64,000 bases of DNA from Crossaster papposus. Taxonomy: Eukaryota > Echinodermata > Asteroidea > Velatida > Solasteridae. How positions within the stretch are numbered: the stretch's first letter is position 1; each line of letters begins with the position of its first letter. Made by a program: the position numbers and the translations under genes. Positions 49,570-63,172 of the stretch are shown here, piece after piece. The notes under the pieces are model-generated. The model made no database searches. It was given only the letters and a program-made list of their open reading frames with translations, and was not told where the DNA came from. The stretch is from NCBI GenBank assembly GCA_037893245.1, contig JBAIAA010000413.1, forward strand, positions 1,302,001 to 1,366,000, read 5' to 3'.

Positions 49570-51999
49570 GTTTTCAAAAGAAATTGTGGGGGCAAATTTC
49601 ATGCAAATGAGCTCGCGTAGAAATTCTCCTTACAATTAGGGTGGTGCACCCTATAGGGTGCACCTGCCTAATTCAAGTCCCATTGAAAACGGTGTAAAAT
49701 CAACAATGTTCACGACCAAGTTTCTTGCACACCGACATCACTGGGGTTTCTCAAACAACAATCAGATTATTGTCTTGGTCTTTATCTTTCCATTTCTTTT
49801 CAATTTTTAGTAGGTTAGCCAATTACATTTTTTAATATTCACACCGAAAGAAACACACCTCCCGAAAAGTGATACTTCCCGAGCCTGCAAGCAGCCATTT
49901 TACAAATGGCATCCCTCCACGTTCTAGGGCAATTAGGACCCATTTTTCAACCGTAATTTTGTCAAGTCTGCCCTCGGATTGAAGCTCAAAAACCAGGGAG
50001 TTGATCCAATGCTATATTTACACAATCCCACCATTTCTTTCACCAAACGGCATCCGTTTTCAAAAGAAATTGTGGGGGCACTTTTAATGCAAATGAGCTA
50101 GCGTAGAAATGTTCCTTACAATTAGGGTGGTGCACCCTATAGGGTGCACCTGCCTAATTCATGTCCCATTGAAAAGAGTGTAAAATCAACAATGTTCACG
50201 ACCAAGTTTCTTGCACACCGACATCACTGGGGTTTCTCAAACAACAATCAGATTATTGTCTTGGTCTTTATCTTTCCATTTCTTTTCAATTTTTAGTAGG
50301 TTAGCCAATTACATTTTTTAATATTCACACCGAAAGAAACACACCTCCCGAAAAGTGATACTTCCCGAGCCTGCAAGCAGCCATTTTACAAATGGCATCC
50401 CTCCACGTTCTAGGGCAATTAGGACCCATTTTTCAACCGTAATTTTGTCAAGTCTGCCCTCAGATTGAAGCTCAAAAACCAGGGAGTTGATCCTATGCTA
50501 TATTTACACAATCCCACCATTTCTTTCACCAAACGGCATCCGTTTTCAAAAGAAATTGTGGGGGCACTTTTAATGCAAATGAGCTAGCGTAGAAATGTTC
50601 CTTACAATTAGGGTGGTGCACCCTATAGGGTGCACCTGCCTAATTCAAGTCCCATTGAAAACAGTGTAAAATCAACAATGTTCACGACCAAGTTTCTTGC
50701 ACACCGACATCACTGGAGTTTCTCAAACAACAATCAGATTATTGTCTTGGTCTTTATCTTTCCATTTCTTTTCAATTTTTAGTAGGTTAGCCAATTACAT
50801 TTTTTAATATTCACACCGAAAGAAACACACCTCCCGAAAAGTGATACTTCCCGAGCCTGCAAGCAGCCATTTTACAAATGGCATCCCTCCACGTTCTAGG
50901 GCAATTAGGACCCATTTTTCAACCGTAATTTTGTCAAGTCTGCCCTCAGATTGAAGCTCAAAAACCAGGGAGTTGATCCTATGCTATATTTACACAATCC
51001 CACCATTTCTTTCACCAAACGGCATCCGTTTTCAAAAGAAATTGTGGGGGCAAATTTCATGCAAATGAGCTCGCGTAGAAATTCTCCTTACAATTAGGGT
51101 GGTGCACCCTATAGGGTGCACCTGCCTAATTCAAGTCCCATTGAAAACGGTGTAAAATCAACAATGTTCACGACCAAGTTTCTTGCACACCGACATCACT
51201 GGGGTTTCTCAAACAACAATCAGATTATTGTCTTGGTCTTTATCTTTCCATTTCTTTTCAATTTTTAGTAGGTTAGCCAATTACATTTTTTAATATTCAC
51301 ACCGAAAGAAACACACCTCCCGAAAAGTGATACTTCCCGAGCCTGCAAGCAGCCATTTTACAAATGGCATCCCTCCACGTTCTAGGGCAATTAGGACCCA
51401 TTTTTCAACCGTAATTTTGTCAAGTCTGCCCTCGGATTGAAGCTAAAAAACCAGGGAGTTGATCCTATGCTATATTTACACAATCCCACCATTTCTTTCA
51501 CCAAACGGCATCCGTTTTCAAAAGAAATTGTGGGGGCACTTTTAATGCAAATGAGCTAGCGTAGAAATGTTCCTTACAATTAGGGTGGTGCACCCTATAG
51601 GGTGCACCTGCCTAATTCAAGTCCCATTGAAAACAGTGTAAAATCAACAATGTTCACGACCAAGTTTCTTGCACACCGACATCACTGGGGTTTCTCAAAC
51701 AACAATCAGATTATTGTCTTGGTCTTTATCTTTCCATTTCTTTTCAATTTTTAGTAGGTTAGCCAATTACATTTTTTAATATTCACACCGAAAGAAACAC
51801 ACCTCCCGAAAAGTGATACTTCCCGAGCCTGCAAGCAGCCATTTTACAAATGGCATCCCTCCACGTTCTAGGGCAATTAGGACCCATTTTTCAACCGTAA
51901 TTTTGTCAAGTCTGCCCTCAGATTGAAGCTCAAAAACCAGGGAGTTGATCCTATGCTATATTTACACAATCCCACCATTTCTTTCACCAAACGGCATCC
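49570..51999 (+). repeat. Higher-order repeat copy 2: M103-M107, truncated to five monomers
   Basis: The order is B/A439; A107T; G176A; B/C418A; 407A/T439. The deletion unit, the G412A B unit and one 407A unit found in copy 1 are missing before the next B/A439 unit at 52000. Loss by unequal exchange is the simplest explanation. Confidence 0.75.
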
Positions 52000-52971
52000 G
52001 TTTTCAAAAGAAATTGTGGGGGCAAATTTCATGCAAATGAGCTCGCGTAGAAATTCTCCTTACAATTAGGGTGGTGCACCCTATAGGGTGCACCTGCCTA
52101 ATTCAAGTCCCATTGAAAACGGTGTAAAATCAACAATGTTCACGACCAAGTTTCTTGCACACCGACATCACTGGGGTTTCTCAAACAACAATCAGATTAT
52201 TGTCTTGGTCTTTATCTTTCCATTTCTTTTCAATTTTTAGTAGGTTAGCCAATTACATTTTTTAATATTCACACCGAAAGAAACACACCTCCCGAAAAGT
52301 GATACTTCCCGAGCCTGCAAGCAGCCATTTTACAAATGGCATCCCTCCACGTTCTAGGGCAATTAGGACCCATTTTTCAACCGTAATTTTGTCAAGTCTG
52401 CCCTCGGATTGAAGCTCAAAAACCAGGGAGTTGATCCAATGCTATATTTACACAATCCCACCATTTCTTTCACCAAACGGCATCCGTTTTCAAAAGAAAT
52501 TGTGGGGGCACTTTTAATGCAAATGAGCTAGCGTAGAAATGTTCCTTACAATTAGGGTGGTGCACCCTATAGGGTGCACCTGCCTAATTCATGTCCCATT
52601 GAAAAGAGTGTAAAATCAACAATGTTCACGACCAAGTTTCTTGCACACCGACATCACTGGGGTTTCTCAAACAACAATCAGATTATTGTCTTGGTCTTTA
52701 TCTTTCCATTTCTTTTCAATTTTTAGTAGGTTAGCCAATTACATTTTTTAATATTCACACCGAAAGAAACACACCTCCCGAAAAGTGATACTTCCCGAGC
52801 CTGCAAGCAGCCATTTTACAAATGGCATCCCTCCACGTTCTAGGGCAATTAGGACCCATTTTTCAACCGTAATTTTGTCAAGTCTGCCCTCAGATTGAAG
52901 CTCAAAAACCAGGGAGTTGATCCTATGCTATATTTACACAATCCCACCATTTCTTTCACCAAACGGCATCC

Positions 52972-53943
52972 GTTTTCAAAAGAAATTGTGGGGGCAAATT
53001 TCATGCAAATGAGCTCGCGTAGAAATTCTCCTTACAATTAGGGTGGTGCACCCTATAGGGTGCACCTGCCTAATTCAAGTCCCATTGAAAACGGTGTAAA
53101 ATCAACAATGTTCACGACCAAGTTTCTTGCACACCGACATCACTGGGGTTTCTCAAACAACAATCAGATTATTGTCTTGGTCTTTATCTTTCCATTTCTT
53201 TTCAATTTTTAGTAGGTTAGCCAATTACATTTTTTAATATTCACACCGAAAGAAACACACCTCCCGAAAAGTGATACTTCCCAAGCCTGCAAGCAGCCAT
53301 TTTACAAATGGCATCCCTCCACGTTCTAGGGCAATTAGGACCCATTTTTCAACCGTAATTTTGTCAAGTCTGCCCTCGGATTGAAGCTAAAAAACCAGGG
53401 AGTTGATCCTATGCTATATTTACACAATCCCACCATTTCTTTCACCAAACGGCATCCGTTTTCAAAAGAAATTGTGGGGGCACTTTTAATGCAAATGAGC
53501 TAGCGTAGAAATGTTCCTTACAATTAGGGTGGTGCACCCTATAGGGTGCACCTGCCTAATTCAAGTCCCATTGAAAACAGTGTAAAATCAACAATGTTCA
53601 CGACCAAGTTTCTTGCACACCGACATCACTGGGGTTTCTCAAACAACAATCAGATTATTGTCTTGGTCTTTATCTTTCCATTTCTTTTCAATTTTTAGTA
53701 GGTTAGCCAATTACATTTTTTAATATTCACACCGAAAGAAACACACCTCCCGAAAAGTGATACTTCCCGAGCCTGCAAGCAGCCATTTTACAAATGGCAT
53801 CCCTCCACGTTCTAGGGCAATTAGGACCCATTTTTCAACCGTAATTTTGTCAAGTCTGCCCTCAGATTGAAGCTCAAAAACCAGGGAGTTGATCCTATGC
53901 TATATTTACACAATCCCACCATTTCTTTCACCAAACGGCATCC
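52972..53943 (+). repeat. Dimer M110-M111, copy 1
   Basis: M110 is a B/C418A unit with the rare 'ttcccaagcc' (consensus ttcccgagcc). M111 is a 407A/T439 unit. The following 972 bp repeat both, with no difference seen by eye. Confidence 0.87.
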
Positions 53944-54915
53944 GTTTTCAAAAGAAATTGTGGGGGCAAATTTCATGCAAATGAGCTCGCGTAGAAATTC
54001 TCCTTACAATTAGGGTGGTGCACCCTATAGGGTGCACCTGCCTAATTCAAGTCCCATTGAAAACGGTGTAAAATCAACAATGTTCACGACCAAGTTTCTT
54101 GCACACCGACATCACTGGGGTTTCTCAAACAACAATCAGATTATTGTCTTGGTCTTTATCTTTCCATTTCTTTTCAATTTTTAGTAGGTTAGCCAATTAC
54201 ATTTTTTAATATTCACACCGAAAGAAACACACCTCCCGAAAAGTGATACTTCCCAAGCCTGCAAGCAGCCATTTTACAAATGGCATCCCTCCACGTTCTA
54301 GGGCAATTAGGACCCATTTTTCAACCGTAATTTTGTCAAGTCTGCCCTCGGATTGAAGCTAAAAAACCAGGGAGTTGATCCTATGCTATATTTACACAAT
54401 CCCACCATTTCTTTCACCAAACGGCATCCGTTTTCAAAAGAAATTGTGGGGGCACTTTTAATGCAAATGAGCTAGCGTAGAAATGTTCCTTACAATTAGG
54501 GTGGTGCACCCTATAGGGTGCACCTGCCTAATTCAAGTCCCATTGAAAACAGTGTAAAATCAACAATGTTCACGACCAAGTTTCTTGCACACCGACATCA
54601 CTGGGGTTTCTCAAACAACAATCAGATTATTGTCTTGGTCTTTATCTTTCCATTTCTTTTCAATTTTTAGTAGGTTAGCCAATTACATTTTTTAATATTC
54701 ACACCGAAAGAAACACACCTCCCGAAAAGTGATACTTCCCGAGCCTGCAAGCAGCCATTTTACAAATGGCATCCCTCCACGTTCTAGGGCAATTAGGACC
54801 CATTTTTCAACCGTAATTTTGTCAAGTCTGCCCTCAGATTGAAGCTCAAAAACCAGGGAGTTGATCCTATGCTATATTTACACAATCCCACCATTTCTTT
54901 CACCAAACGGCATCC
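53944..54915 (+). repeat. Dimer M112-M113, copy 2
   Basis: M112 repeats 'ttcccaagcc', seen in the window only here and in M110. The exact 972-bp offset and shared rare marker show a recent tandem duplication inside the third higher-order copy. Confidence 0.87.
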
Positions 54916-55887
54916 GTTTTCAAAAGAAATTGTGGGGGCAAATTTCATGCAAATGAGCTCGCGTAGAAATTCTCCTTACAATTAGGGTGGTGCACCCTAT
55001 AGGGTGCACCTGCCTAATTCAAGTCCCATTGAAAACGGTGTAAAATCAACAATGTTCACGACCAAGTTTCTTGCACACCGACATCACTGGGGTTTCTCAA
55101 ACAACAATCAGATTATTGTCTTGGTCTTTATCTTTCCATTTCTTTTCAATTTTTAGTAGGTTAGCCAATTACATTTTTTAATATTCACACCGAAAGAAAC
55201 ACACCTCCCGAAAAGTGATACTTCCCGAGCCTGCAAGCAGCCATTTTACAAATGGCATCCCTCCACGTTCTAGGGCAATTAGGACCCATTTTTCAACCGT
55301 AATTTTGTCAAGTCTGCCCTCGGATTAAAGCTAAAAAACCAGGGAGTTGATCCTATGCTATATTTACACAATCCCACCATTTCTTTCACCAAACGGCATC
55401 CGTTTTCAAAAGAAATTGTGGGGGCACTTTTAATGCAAATGAGCTAGCGTAGAAATGTTCCTTACAATTAGGGTGGTGCACCCTATAGGGTGCACCTGCC
55501 TAATTCAAGTCCCATTGAAAACAGTGTAAAATCAACAATGTTCACGACCAAGTTTCTTGCACACCGACATCACTGGGGTTTCTCAAACAACAATCAGATT
55601 ATTGTCTTGGTCTTTATCTTTCCATTTCTTTTCAATTTTTAGTAGGTTAGCCAATTACATTTTTTAATATTCACACCGAAAGAAACACACCTCCCGAAAA
55701 GTGATACTTCCCGAGCCTGCAAGCAGCCATTTTACAAATGGCATCCCTCCACGTTCTAGGGCAATTAGGACCCATTTTTCAACCGTAATTTTGTCAAGTC
55801 TGCCCTCAGATTGAAGCTCAAAAACCAGGGAGTTGATCCTATGCTATATTTACACAATCCCACCATTTCTTTCACCAAACGGCATCC

Positions 55888-58800
55888 GTTTTCAAAAGAA
55901 ATTGTGGGGGCAAATTTCATGCAAATGAGCTCGCGTAGAAATTCTCCTTACAATTAGGGTGGTGCACCCTATAGGGTGCACCTGCCTAATTCAAGTCCCA
56001 TTGAAAACGGTGTAAAATCAACAATGTTCACGACCAAGTTTCTTGCACACCGACATCACTGGGGTTTCTCAAACAACAATCAGATTATTGTCTTGGTCTT
56101 TATCTTTCCATTTCTTTTCAATTTTTAGTAGGTTAGCCAATTACATTTTTTAATATTCACACCGAAAGAAACACACCTCCCGAAAAGTGATACTTCCCGA
56201 GCCTGCAAGCAGCCATTTTACAAATGGCATCCCTCCACGTTCTAGGGCAATTAGGACCCATTTTTCAACCGTAATTTTGTCAAGTCTGCCCTCGGATTGA
56301 AGCTCAAAAACCAGGGAGTTGATCCAATGCTATATTTACACAATCCCACCATTTCTTTCACCAAACGGCATCCGTTTTCAAAAGAAATTGTGGGGGCACT
56401 TTTAATGCAAATGAGCTAGCGTAGAAATGTTCCTTACAATTAGGGTGGTGCACCCTATAGGGTGCACCTGCCTAATTCATGTCCCATTGAAAAGAGTGTA
56501 AAATCAACAATGTTCACGACCAAGTTTCTTGCACACTGACATCACTGGGGTTTCTCAAACAACAATCAGATTATTGTCTTGGTCTTTATCTTTCCATTTC
56601 TTTTCAATTTTTAGTAGGTTAGCCAATTACATTTTTTAATATTCACACCGAAAGAAACACACCTCCCGAAAAGTGATACTTCCCGAGCCTGCAAGCAGCC
56701 ATTTTACAAATGGCATCCCTCCACGTTCTAGGGCAATTAGGACCCATTTTTCAACCGTAATTTTGTCAAGTCTGCCCTCAGATTGAAGCTCAAAAACCAG
56801 GGAGTTGATCCTATGCTATATTTACACAATCCCACCATTTCTTTCACCAAACGGCATCCGTTTTCAAAAGAAATTGTGGGGGCACTTTTAATGCAAATGA
56901 GCTAGCGTAGAAATGTTCCTTACAATTAGGGTGGTGCACCCTATAGGGTGCACCTGCCTAATTCAAGTCCCATTGAAAACAGTGTAAAATCAACAATGTT
57001 CACGACCAAGTTTCTTGCACACCGACATCACTGGAGTTTCTCAAACAACAATCAGATTATTGTCTTGGTCTTTATCTTTCCATTTCTTTTCAATTTTTAG
57101 TAGGTTAGCCAATTACATTTTTTAATATTCACACCGAAAGAAACACACCTCCCGAAAAGTGATACTTCCCGAGCCTGCAAGCAGCCATTTTACAAATGGC
57201 ATCCCTCCACGTTCTAGGGCAATTAGGACCCATTTTTCAACCGTAATTTTGTCAAGTCTGCCCTCAGATTGAAGCTCAAAAACCAGGGAGTTGATCCTAT
57301 GCTATATTTACACAATCCCACCATTTCTTTCACCAAACGGCATCCGTTTTCAAAAGAAATTGTGGGGGCAAATTTCATGCAAATGAGCTCGCGTAGAAAT
57401 TCTCCTTACAATTAGGGTGGTGCACCCTATAGGGTGCACCTGCCTAATTCAAGTCCCATTGAAAACGGTGTAAAATCAACAATGTTCACGACCAAGTTTC
57501 TTGCACACCGACATCACTGGGGTTTCTCAAACAACAATCAGATTATTGTCTTGGTCTTTATCTTTCCATTTCTTTTCAATTTTTAGTAGGTTAGCCAATT
57601 ACATTTTTTAATATTCACACCGAAAGAAACACACCTCCCGAAAAGTGATACTTCCCGAGCCTGCAAGCAGCCATTTTACAAATGGCATCCCTCCACGTTC
57701 TAGGGCAATTAGGACCCATTTTTCAACCGTAATTTTGTCAAGTCTGCCCTCGGATTGAAGCTAAAAAACCAGGGAGTTGATCCTATGCTATATTTACACA
57801 ATCCCACCATTTCTTTCACCAAACGGCATCCGTTTTCAAAAGAAATTGTGGGGGCACTTTTAATGCAAATGAGCTAGTGTAGAAATGTTCCTTACAATTA
57901 GGGTGGTGCACCCTATAGGGTGCACCTGCCTAATTCAAGTCCCATTGAAAACAGTGTAAAATCAACAATGTTCACGACCAAGTTTCTTGCACACCGACAT
58001 CACTGGGGTTTCTCAAACAACAATCAGATTATTGTCTTGGTCTTTATCTTTCCATTTCTTTTCAATTTTTAGTAGGTTAGCCAATTACATTTTTTAATAT
58101 TCACACCGAAAGAAACACACCTCCCGAAAAGTGATACTTCCCGAGCCTGCAAGCAGCCATTTTACAAATGGCATCCCTCCACGTTCTAGGGCAATTAGGA
58201 CCCATTTTTCAACCGTAATTTTGTCAAGTCTGCCCTCAGATTGAAGCTCAAAAACCAGGGAGTTGATCCTATGCTATATTTACACAATCCCACCATTTCT
58301 TTCACCAAACGGCATCCGTTTTCAAAAGAAATTGTGGGGGCACTTTTAATGCAAATGAGCTAGCGTAGAAATGTTCCTTACAATTAGGGTGGTGCACCCT
58401 ATAGGGTGCACCTGCCTAATTCAAGTCCCATTGAAAACAGTGTAAAATCAACAATGTTCACGACCAAGTTTCTTGCACACCGACATCACTGGGGTTTCTC
58501 AAACAACAATCAGATTATTGTCTTGGTCTTTATCTTTCCATTTCTTTTCAATTTTTAGTAGGTTAGCCAATTACATTTTTTAATATTCACACCGAAAGAA
58601 ACACACCTCCCGAAAAGTGATACTTCCCGAGCCTGCAAGCAGCCATTTTACAAATGGCATCCCTCCACGTTCTAGGGCAATTAGGACCCATTTTTCAACC
58701 GTAATTTTGTCAAGTCTGCCCTCAGATTGAAGCTCAAAAACCAGGGAGTTGATCCTATGCTATATTTACACAATCCCACCATTTCTTTCACCAAACGGCA

Positions 58801-59775
58801 TCCGTTTTCAAAAGAAATTGTGGGGGCAAATTTCATGCAAATGAGCTCGCGTAGAAATTCTCCTTACAATTAGGGTGGTGCACCCTATAGGGTGCACCTG
58901 CCTAATTCAAGTCCCATTGAAAACGGTGTAAAATCAACAATGTTCACGACCAAGTTTCTTGCACACCGACATCACTGGGGTTTCTCAAACAACAATCAGA
59001 TTATTGTCTTGGTCTTTATCTTTCCATTTCTTTTCAATTTTTAGTAGGTTAGCCAATTACATTTTTTAATATTCACACCGAAAGAAACACACCTCCCGAA
59101 AAGTGATACTTCCCGAGCCTGCAAGCAGCCATTTTACAAATGGCATCCCTCCACGTTCTAGGGCAATTAGGACCCATTTTTCAACCGTAATTTTGTCAAG
59201 TCTGCCCTCGGATTAAAGCTAAAAAACCAGGGAGTTGATCCTATGCTATATTTACACAATCCCACCATTTCTTTCACCAAACGGCATCCGTTTTCAAAAG
59301 AAATTGTGGGGGCACTTTTAATGCAAATGAGCTAGCGTAGAAATGTTCCTTACAATTAGGGTGGTGCACCCTATAGGGTGCACCTGCCTAATTCAAGTCC
59401 CATTGAAAACAGTGTAAAATCAACAATGTTCACGACCAAGTTTCTTGCACACCGACATCACTGGGGTTTCTCAAACAACAATCAGATTATTGTCTTGGTC
59501 TTTATCTTTCCATTTCTTTTCAATTTTTAGTAGGTTAGCCAATTACATTTTTTAATATTCACACCGAAAGAAACACACCTCCCGAAAAGTGATACTTCCC
59601 GAGCCTGCAAGCAGCCATTTTACAAATGGCATCCCTCCACGTTCTAGGGCAATTAGGACCCATTTTTCAACCGTAATTTTGTCAAGTCTGCCCTCAGATT
59701 GAAGCTCAAAAACCAGGGAGTTGATCCTATGCTATATTTACACAATCCCACCATTTCTTTCACCAAACGGCATCC
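55888..59775 (+). repeat. Higher-order repeat copy 4: M116-M123, eight monomers
   Basis: The order is B/A439; A107T (private 'cacactgac'); G176A; B/C418A; 'ctagtgtag' unit; 407A; B with G412A+C418A; 407A. It matches copy 1 except that the 481-bp deletion unit is absent. Length is 3888 bp. Confidence 0.8.
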
Positions 59776-62205
59776 GTTTTCAAAAGAAATTGTGGGGGCA
59801 AATTTCATGCAAATGAGCTCGCGTAGAAATTCTCCTTACAATTAGGGTGGTGCACCCTATAGGGTGCACCTGCCTAATTCAAGTCCCATTGAAAACGGTG
59901 TAAAATCAACAATGTTCACGACCAAGTTTCTTGCACACCGACATCACTGGGGTTTCTCAAACAACAATCAGATTATTGTCTTGGTCTTTATCTTTCCATT
60001 TCTTTTCAATTTTTAGTAGGTTAGCCAATTACATTTTTTAATATTCACACCGAAAGAAACACACCTCCCGAAAAGTGATACTTCCCGAGCCTGCAAGCAG
60101 CCATTTTACAAATGGCATCCCTCCACGTTCTAGGGCAATTAGGACCCATTTTTCAACCGTAATTTTGTCAAGTCTGCCCTCGGATTGAAGCTCAAAAACC
60201 AGGGAGTTGATCCAATGCTATATTTACACAATCCCACCATTTCTTTCACCAAACGGCATCCGTTTTCAAAAGAAATTGTGGGGGCACTTTTAATGCAAAT
60301 GAGCTAGCGTAGAAATGTTCCTTACAATTAGGGTGGTGCACCCTATAGGGTGCACCTGCCTAATTCATGTCCCATTGAAAAGAGTGTAAAATCAACAATG
60401 TTCACGACCAAGTTTCTTGCACACCGACATCACTGGGGTTTCTCAAACAACAATCAGATTATTGTCTTGGTCTTTATCTTTCCATTTCTTTTCAATTTTT
60501 AGTAGGTTAGCCAATTACATTTTTTAATATTCACACCGAAAGAAACACACCTCCCGAAAAGTGATACTTCCCGAGCCTGCAAGCAGCCATTTTACAAATG
60601 GCATCCCTCCACGTTCTAGGGCAATTAGGACCCATTTTTCAACCGTAATTTTGTCAAGTCTGCCCTCAGATTGAAGCTCAAAAACCAGGGAGTTGATCCT
60701 ATGCTATATTTACACAATCCCACCATTTCTTTCACCAAACGGCATCCGTTTTCAAAAGAAATTGTGGGGGCACTTTTAATGCAAATGAGCTAGCGTAGAA
60801 ATGTTCCTTACAATTAGGGTGGTGCACCCTATAGGGTGCACCTGCCTAATTCAAGTCCCATTGAAAACAGTGTAAAATCAACAATGTTCACGACCAAGTT
60901 TCTTGCACACCGACATCACTGGAGTTTCTCAAACAACAATCAGATTATTGTCTTGGTCTTTATCTTTCCATTTCTTTTCAATTTTTAGTAGGTTAGCCAA
61001 TTACATTTTTTAATATTCACACCGAAAGAAACACACCTCCCGAAAAGTGATACTTCCCGAGCCTGCAAGCAGCCATTTTACAAATGGCATCCCTCCACGT
61101 TCTAGGGCAATTAGGACCCATTTTTCAACCGTAATTTTGTCAAGTCTGCCCTCAGATTGAAGCTCAAAAACCAGGGAGTTGATCCTATGCTATATTTACA
61201 CAATCCCACCATTTCTTTCACCAAACGGCATCCGTTTTCAAAAGAAATTGTGGGGGCAAATTTCATGCAAATGAGCTCGCGTAGAAATTCTCCTGACAAT
61301 TAGGGTGGTGCACCCTATAGGGTGCACCTGCCTAATTCAAGTCCCATTGAAAACGGTGTAAAATCAACAATGTTCACGACCAAGTTTCTTGCACACCGAC
61401 ATCACTGGGGTTTCTCAAACAACAATCAGATTATTGTCTTGGTCTTTATCTTTCCATTTCTTTTCAATTTTTAGTAGGTTAGCCAATTACATTTTTTAAT
61501 ATTCACACCGAAAGAAACACACCTCCCGAAAAGTGATACTTCCCGAGCCTGCAAGCAGCCATTTTACAAATGGCATCCCTCCACGTTCTAGGGCAATTAG
61601 GACCCATTTTTCAACCGTAATTTTGTCAAGTCTGCCCTCGGATTGAAGCTAAAAAACCAGGGAGTTGATCCTATGCTATATTTACACAATCCCACCATTT
61701 CTTTCACCAAACGGCATCCGTTTTCAAAAGAAATTGTGGGGGCACTTTTAATGCAAATGAGCTAGTGTAGAAATGTTCCTTACAATTAGGGTGGTGCACC
61801 CTATAGGGTGCACCTGCCTAATTCAAGTCCCATTGAAAACAGTGTAAAATCAACAATGTTCACGACCAAGTTTCTTGCACACCGACATCACTGGGGTTTC
61901 TCAAACAACAATCAGATTATTGTCTTGGTCTTTATCTTTCCATTTCTTTTCAATTTTTAGTAGGTTAGCCAATTACATTTTTTAATATTCACACCGAAAG
62001 AAACACACCTCCCGAAAAGTGATACTTCCCGAGCCTGCAAGCAGCCATTTTACAAATGGCATCCCTCCACGTTCTAGGGCAATTAGGACCCATTTTTCAA
62101 CCGTAATTTTGTCAAGTCTGCCCTCAGATTGAAGCTCAAAAACCAGGGAGTTGATCCTATGCTATATTTACACAATCCCACCATTTCTTTCACCAAACGG
62201 CATCC

Positions 62206-62686
62206 GTTTTCAAAAGAAATTGTGGGGGCACTTTTAATGTAAATGAGCTAGCGTAGAAATGTTCCTTACAATTAGGGTGGTGCACCCTATGCACCTGCCT
62301 AATTCAAGTCCCATTGAAAACAGTGTAAAATCAACAATGTTCACGACCAAGTTTCTTGCACACCGACATCACTGGGGTTTCTCAAACAACAATCAGATTA
62401 TTGTCTTGGTCTTTATCTTTCCATTTCTTTTCAATTTTTAGTAGGTTAGCCAATTACATTTTTTAATATTCACACCGAAAGAAACACACCTCCCGAAAAG
62501 TGATACTTCCCGAGCCTGCAAGCAGCCATTTTACAAATGGCATCCCTCCACGTTCTAGGGCAATTAGGACCCATTTTTCAACCGTAATTTTGTCAAGTCT
62601 GCCCTCGGATTGAAGCTCAAAAACCAGGGAGTTGATCCAATGCTATATTTACACAATCCCACCATTTCTTTCACCAAACGGCATCC
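62206..62686 (+). repeat. M129, second 481-bp deletion monomer
   Basis: It carries the same 5-bp deletion (between 62290 and 62291) and the same C35T as M99. The offset between the two is 14,575 bp, exactly 30 unit positions less the 5 bp. Having both changes together means the two monomers are copies of one ancestor. The plus-strand frame at 62259-62441 is the same by-product as at 47684. Confidence 0.92.
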
Positions 62687-63172
62687 GTTTTCAAAAGAAA
62701 TTGTGGGGGCACTTTTAATGCAAATGAGCTAGCGTAGAAATGTTCCTTACAATTAGGGTGGTGCACCCTATAGGGTGCACCTGCCTAATTCAAGTCCCAT
62801 TGAAAAGAGTGTAAAATCAACAATGTTCACGACCAAGTTTCTTGCACACCGACATCACTGGGGTTTCTCAAACAACAATCAGATTATTGTCTTGGTCTTT
62901 ATCTTTCCATTTCTTTTCAATTTTTAGTAGGTTAGCCAATTACATTTTTTAATATTCACACCGAAAGAAACACACCTCCCGAAAAGTGATACTTCCCGAG
63001 CCTGCAAGCAGCCATTTTACAAATGGCATCCCTCCACGTTCTAGGGCAATTAGGACCCATTTTTCAACCGTAATTTTGTCAAGTCTGCCCTCAGATTGAA
63101 GCTCAAAAACCAGGGAGTTGATCCTATGCTATATTTACACAATCCCACCATTTCTTTCACCAAACGGCATCC

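Larger units (their letters stand above)
52000..55887 (+). repeat. Higher-order repeat copy 3: M108-M115, eight monomers with internal dimer duplication
   Basis: The order is B/A439; A107T; B/C418A; 407A; B/C418A; 407A; B with G412A; 407A. The G176A unit is absent and the B/C418A + 407A dimer is doubled (52972-54915), so the copy has eight units by one loss and one gain. Confidence 0.75.

Noticed and set aside
61111-61299. Minus-strand open frame of 62 codons
   Set aside because: A single private base change in M127 removes a stop codon and the frame starts at TTG. No sister unit keeps it open.
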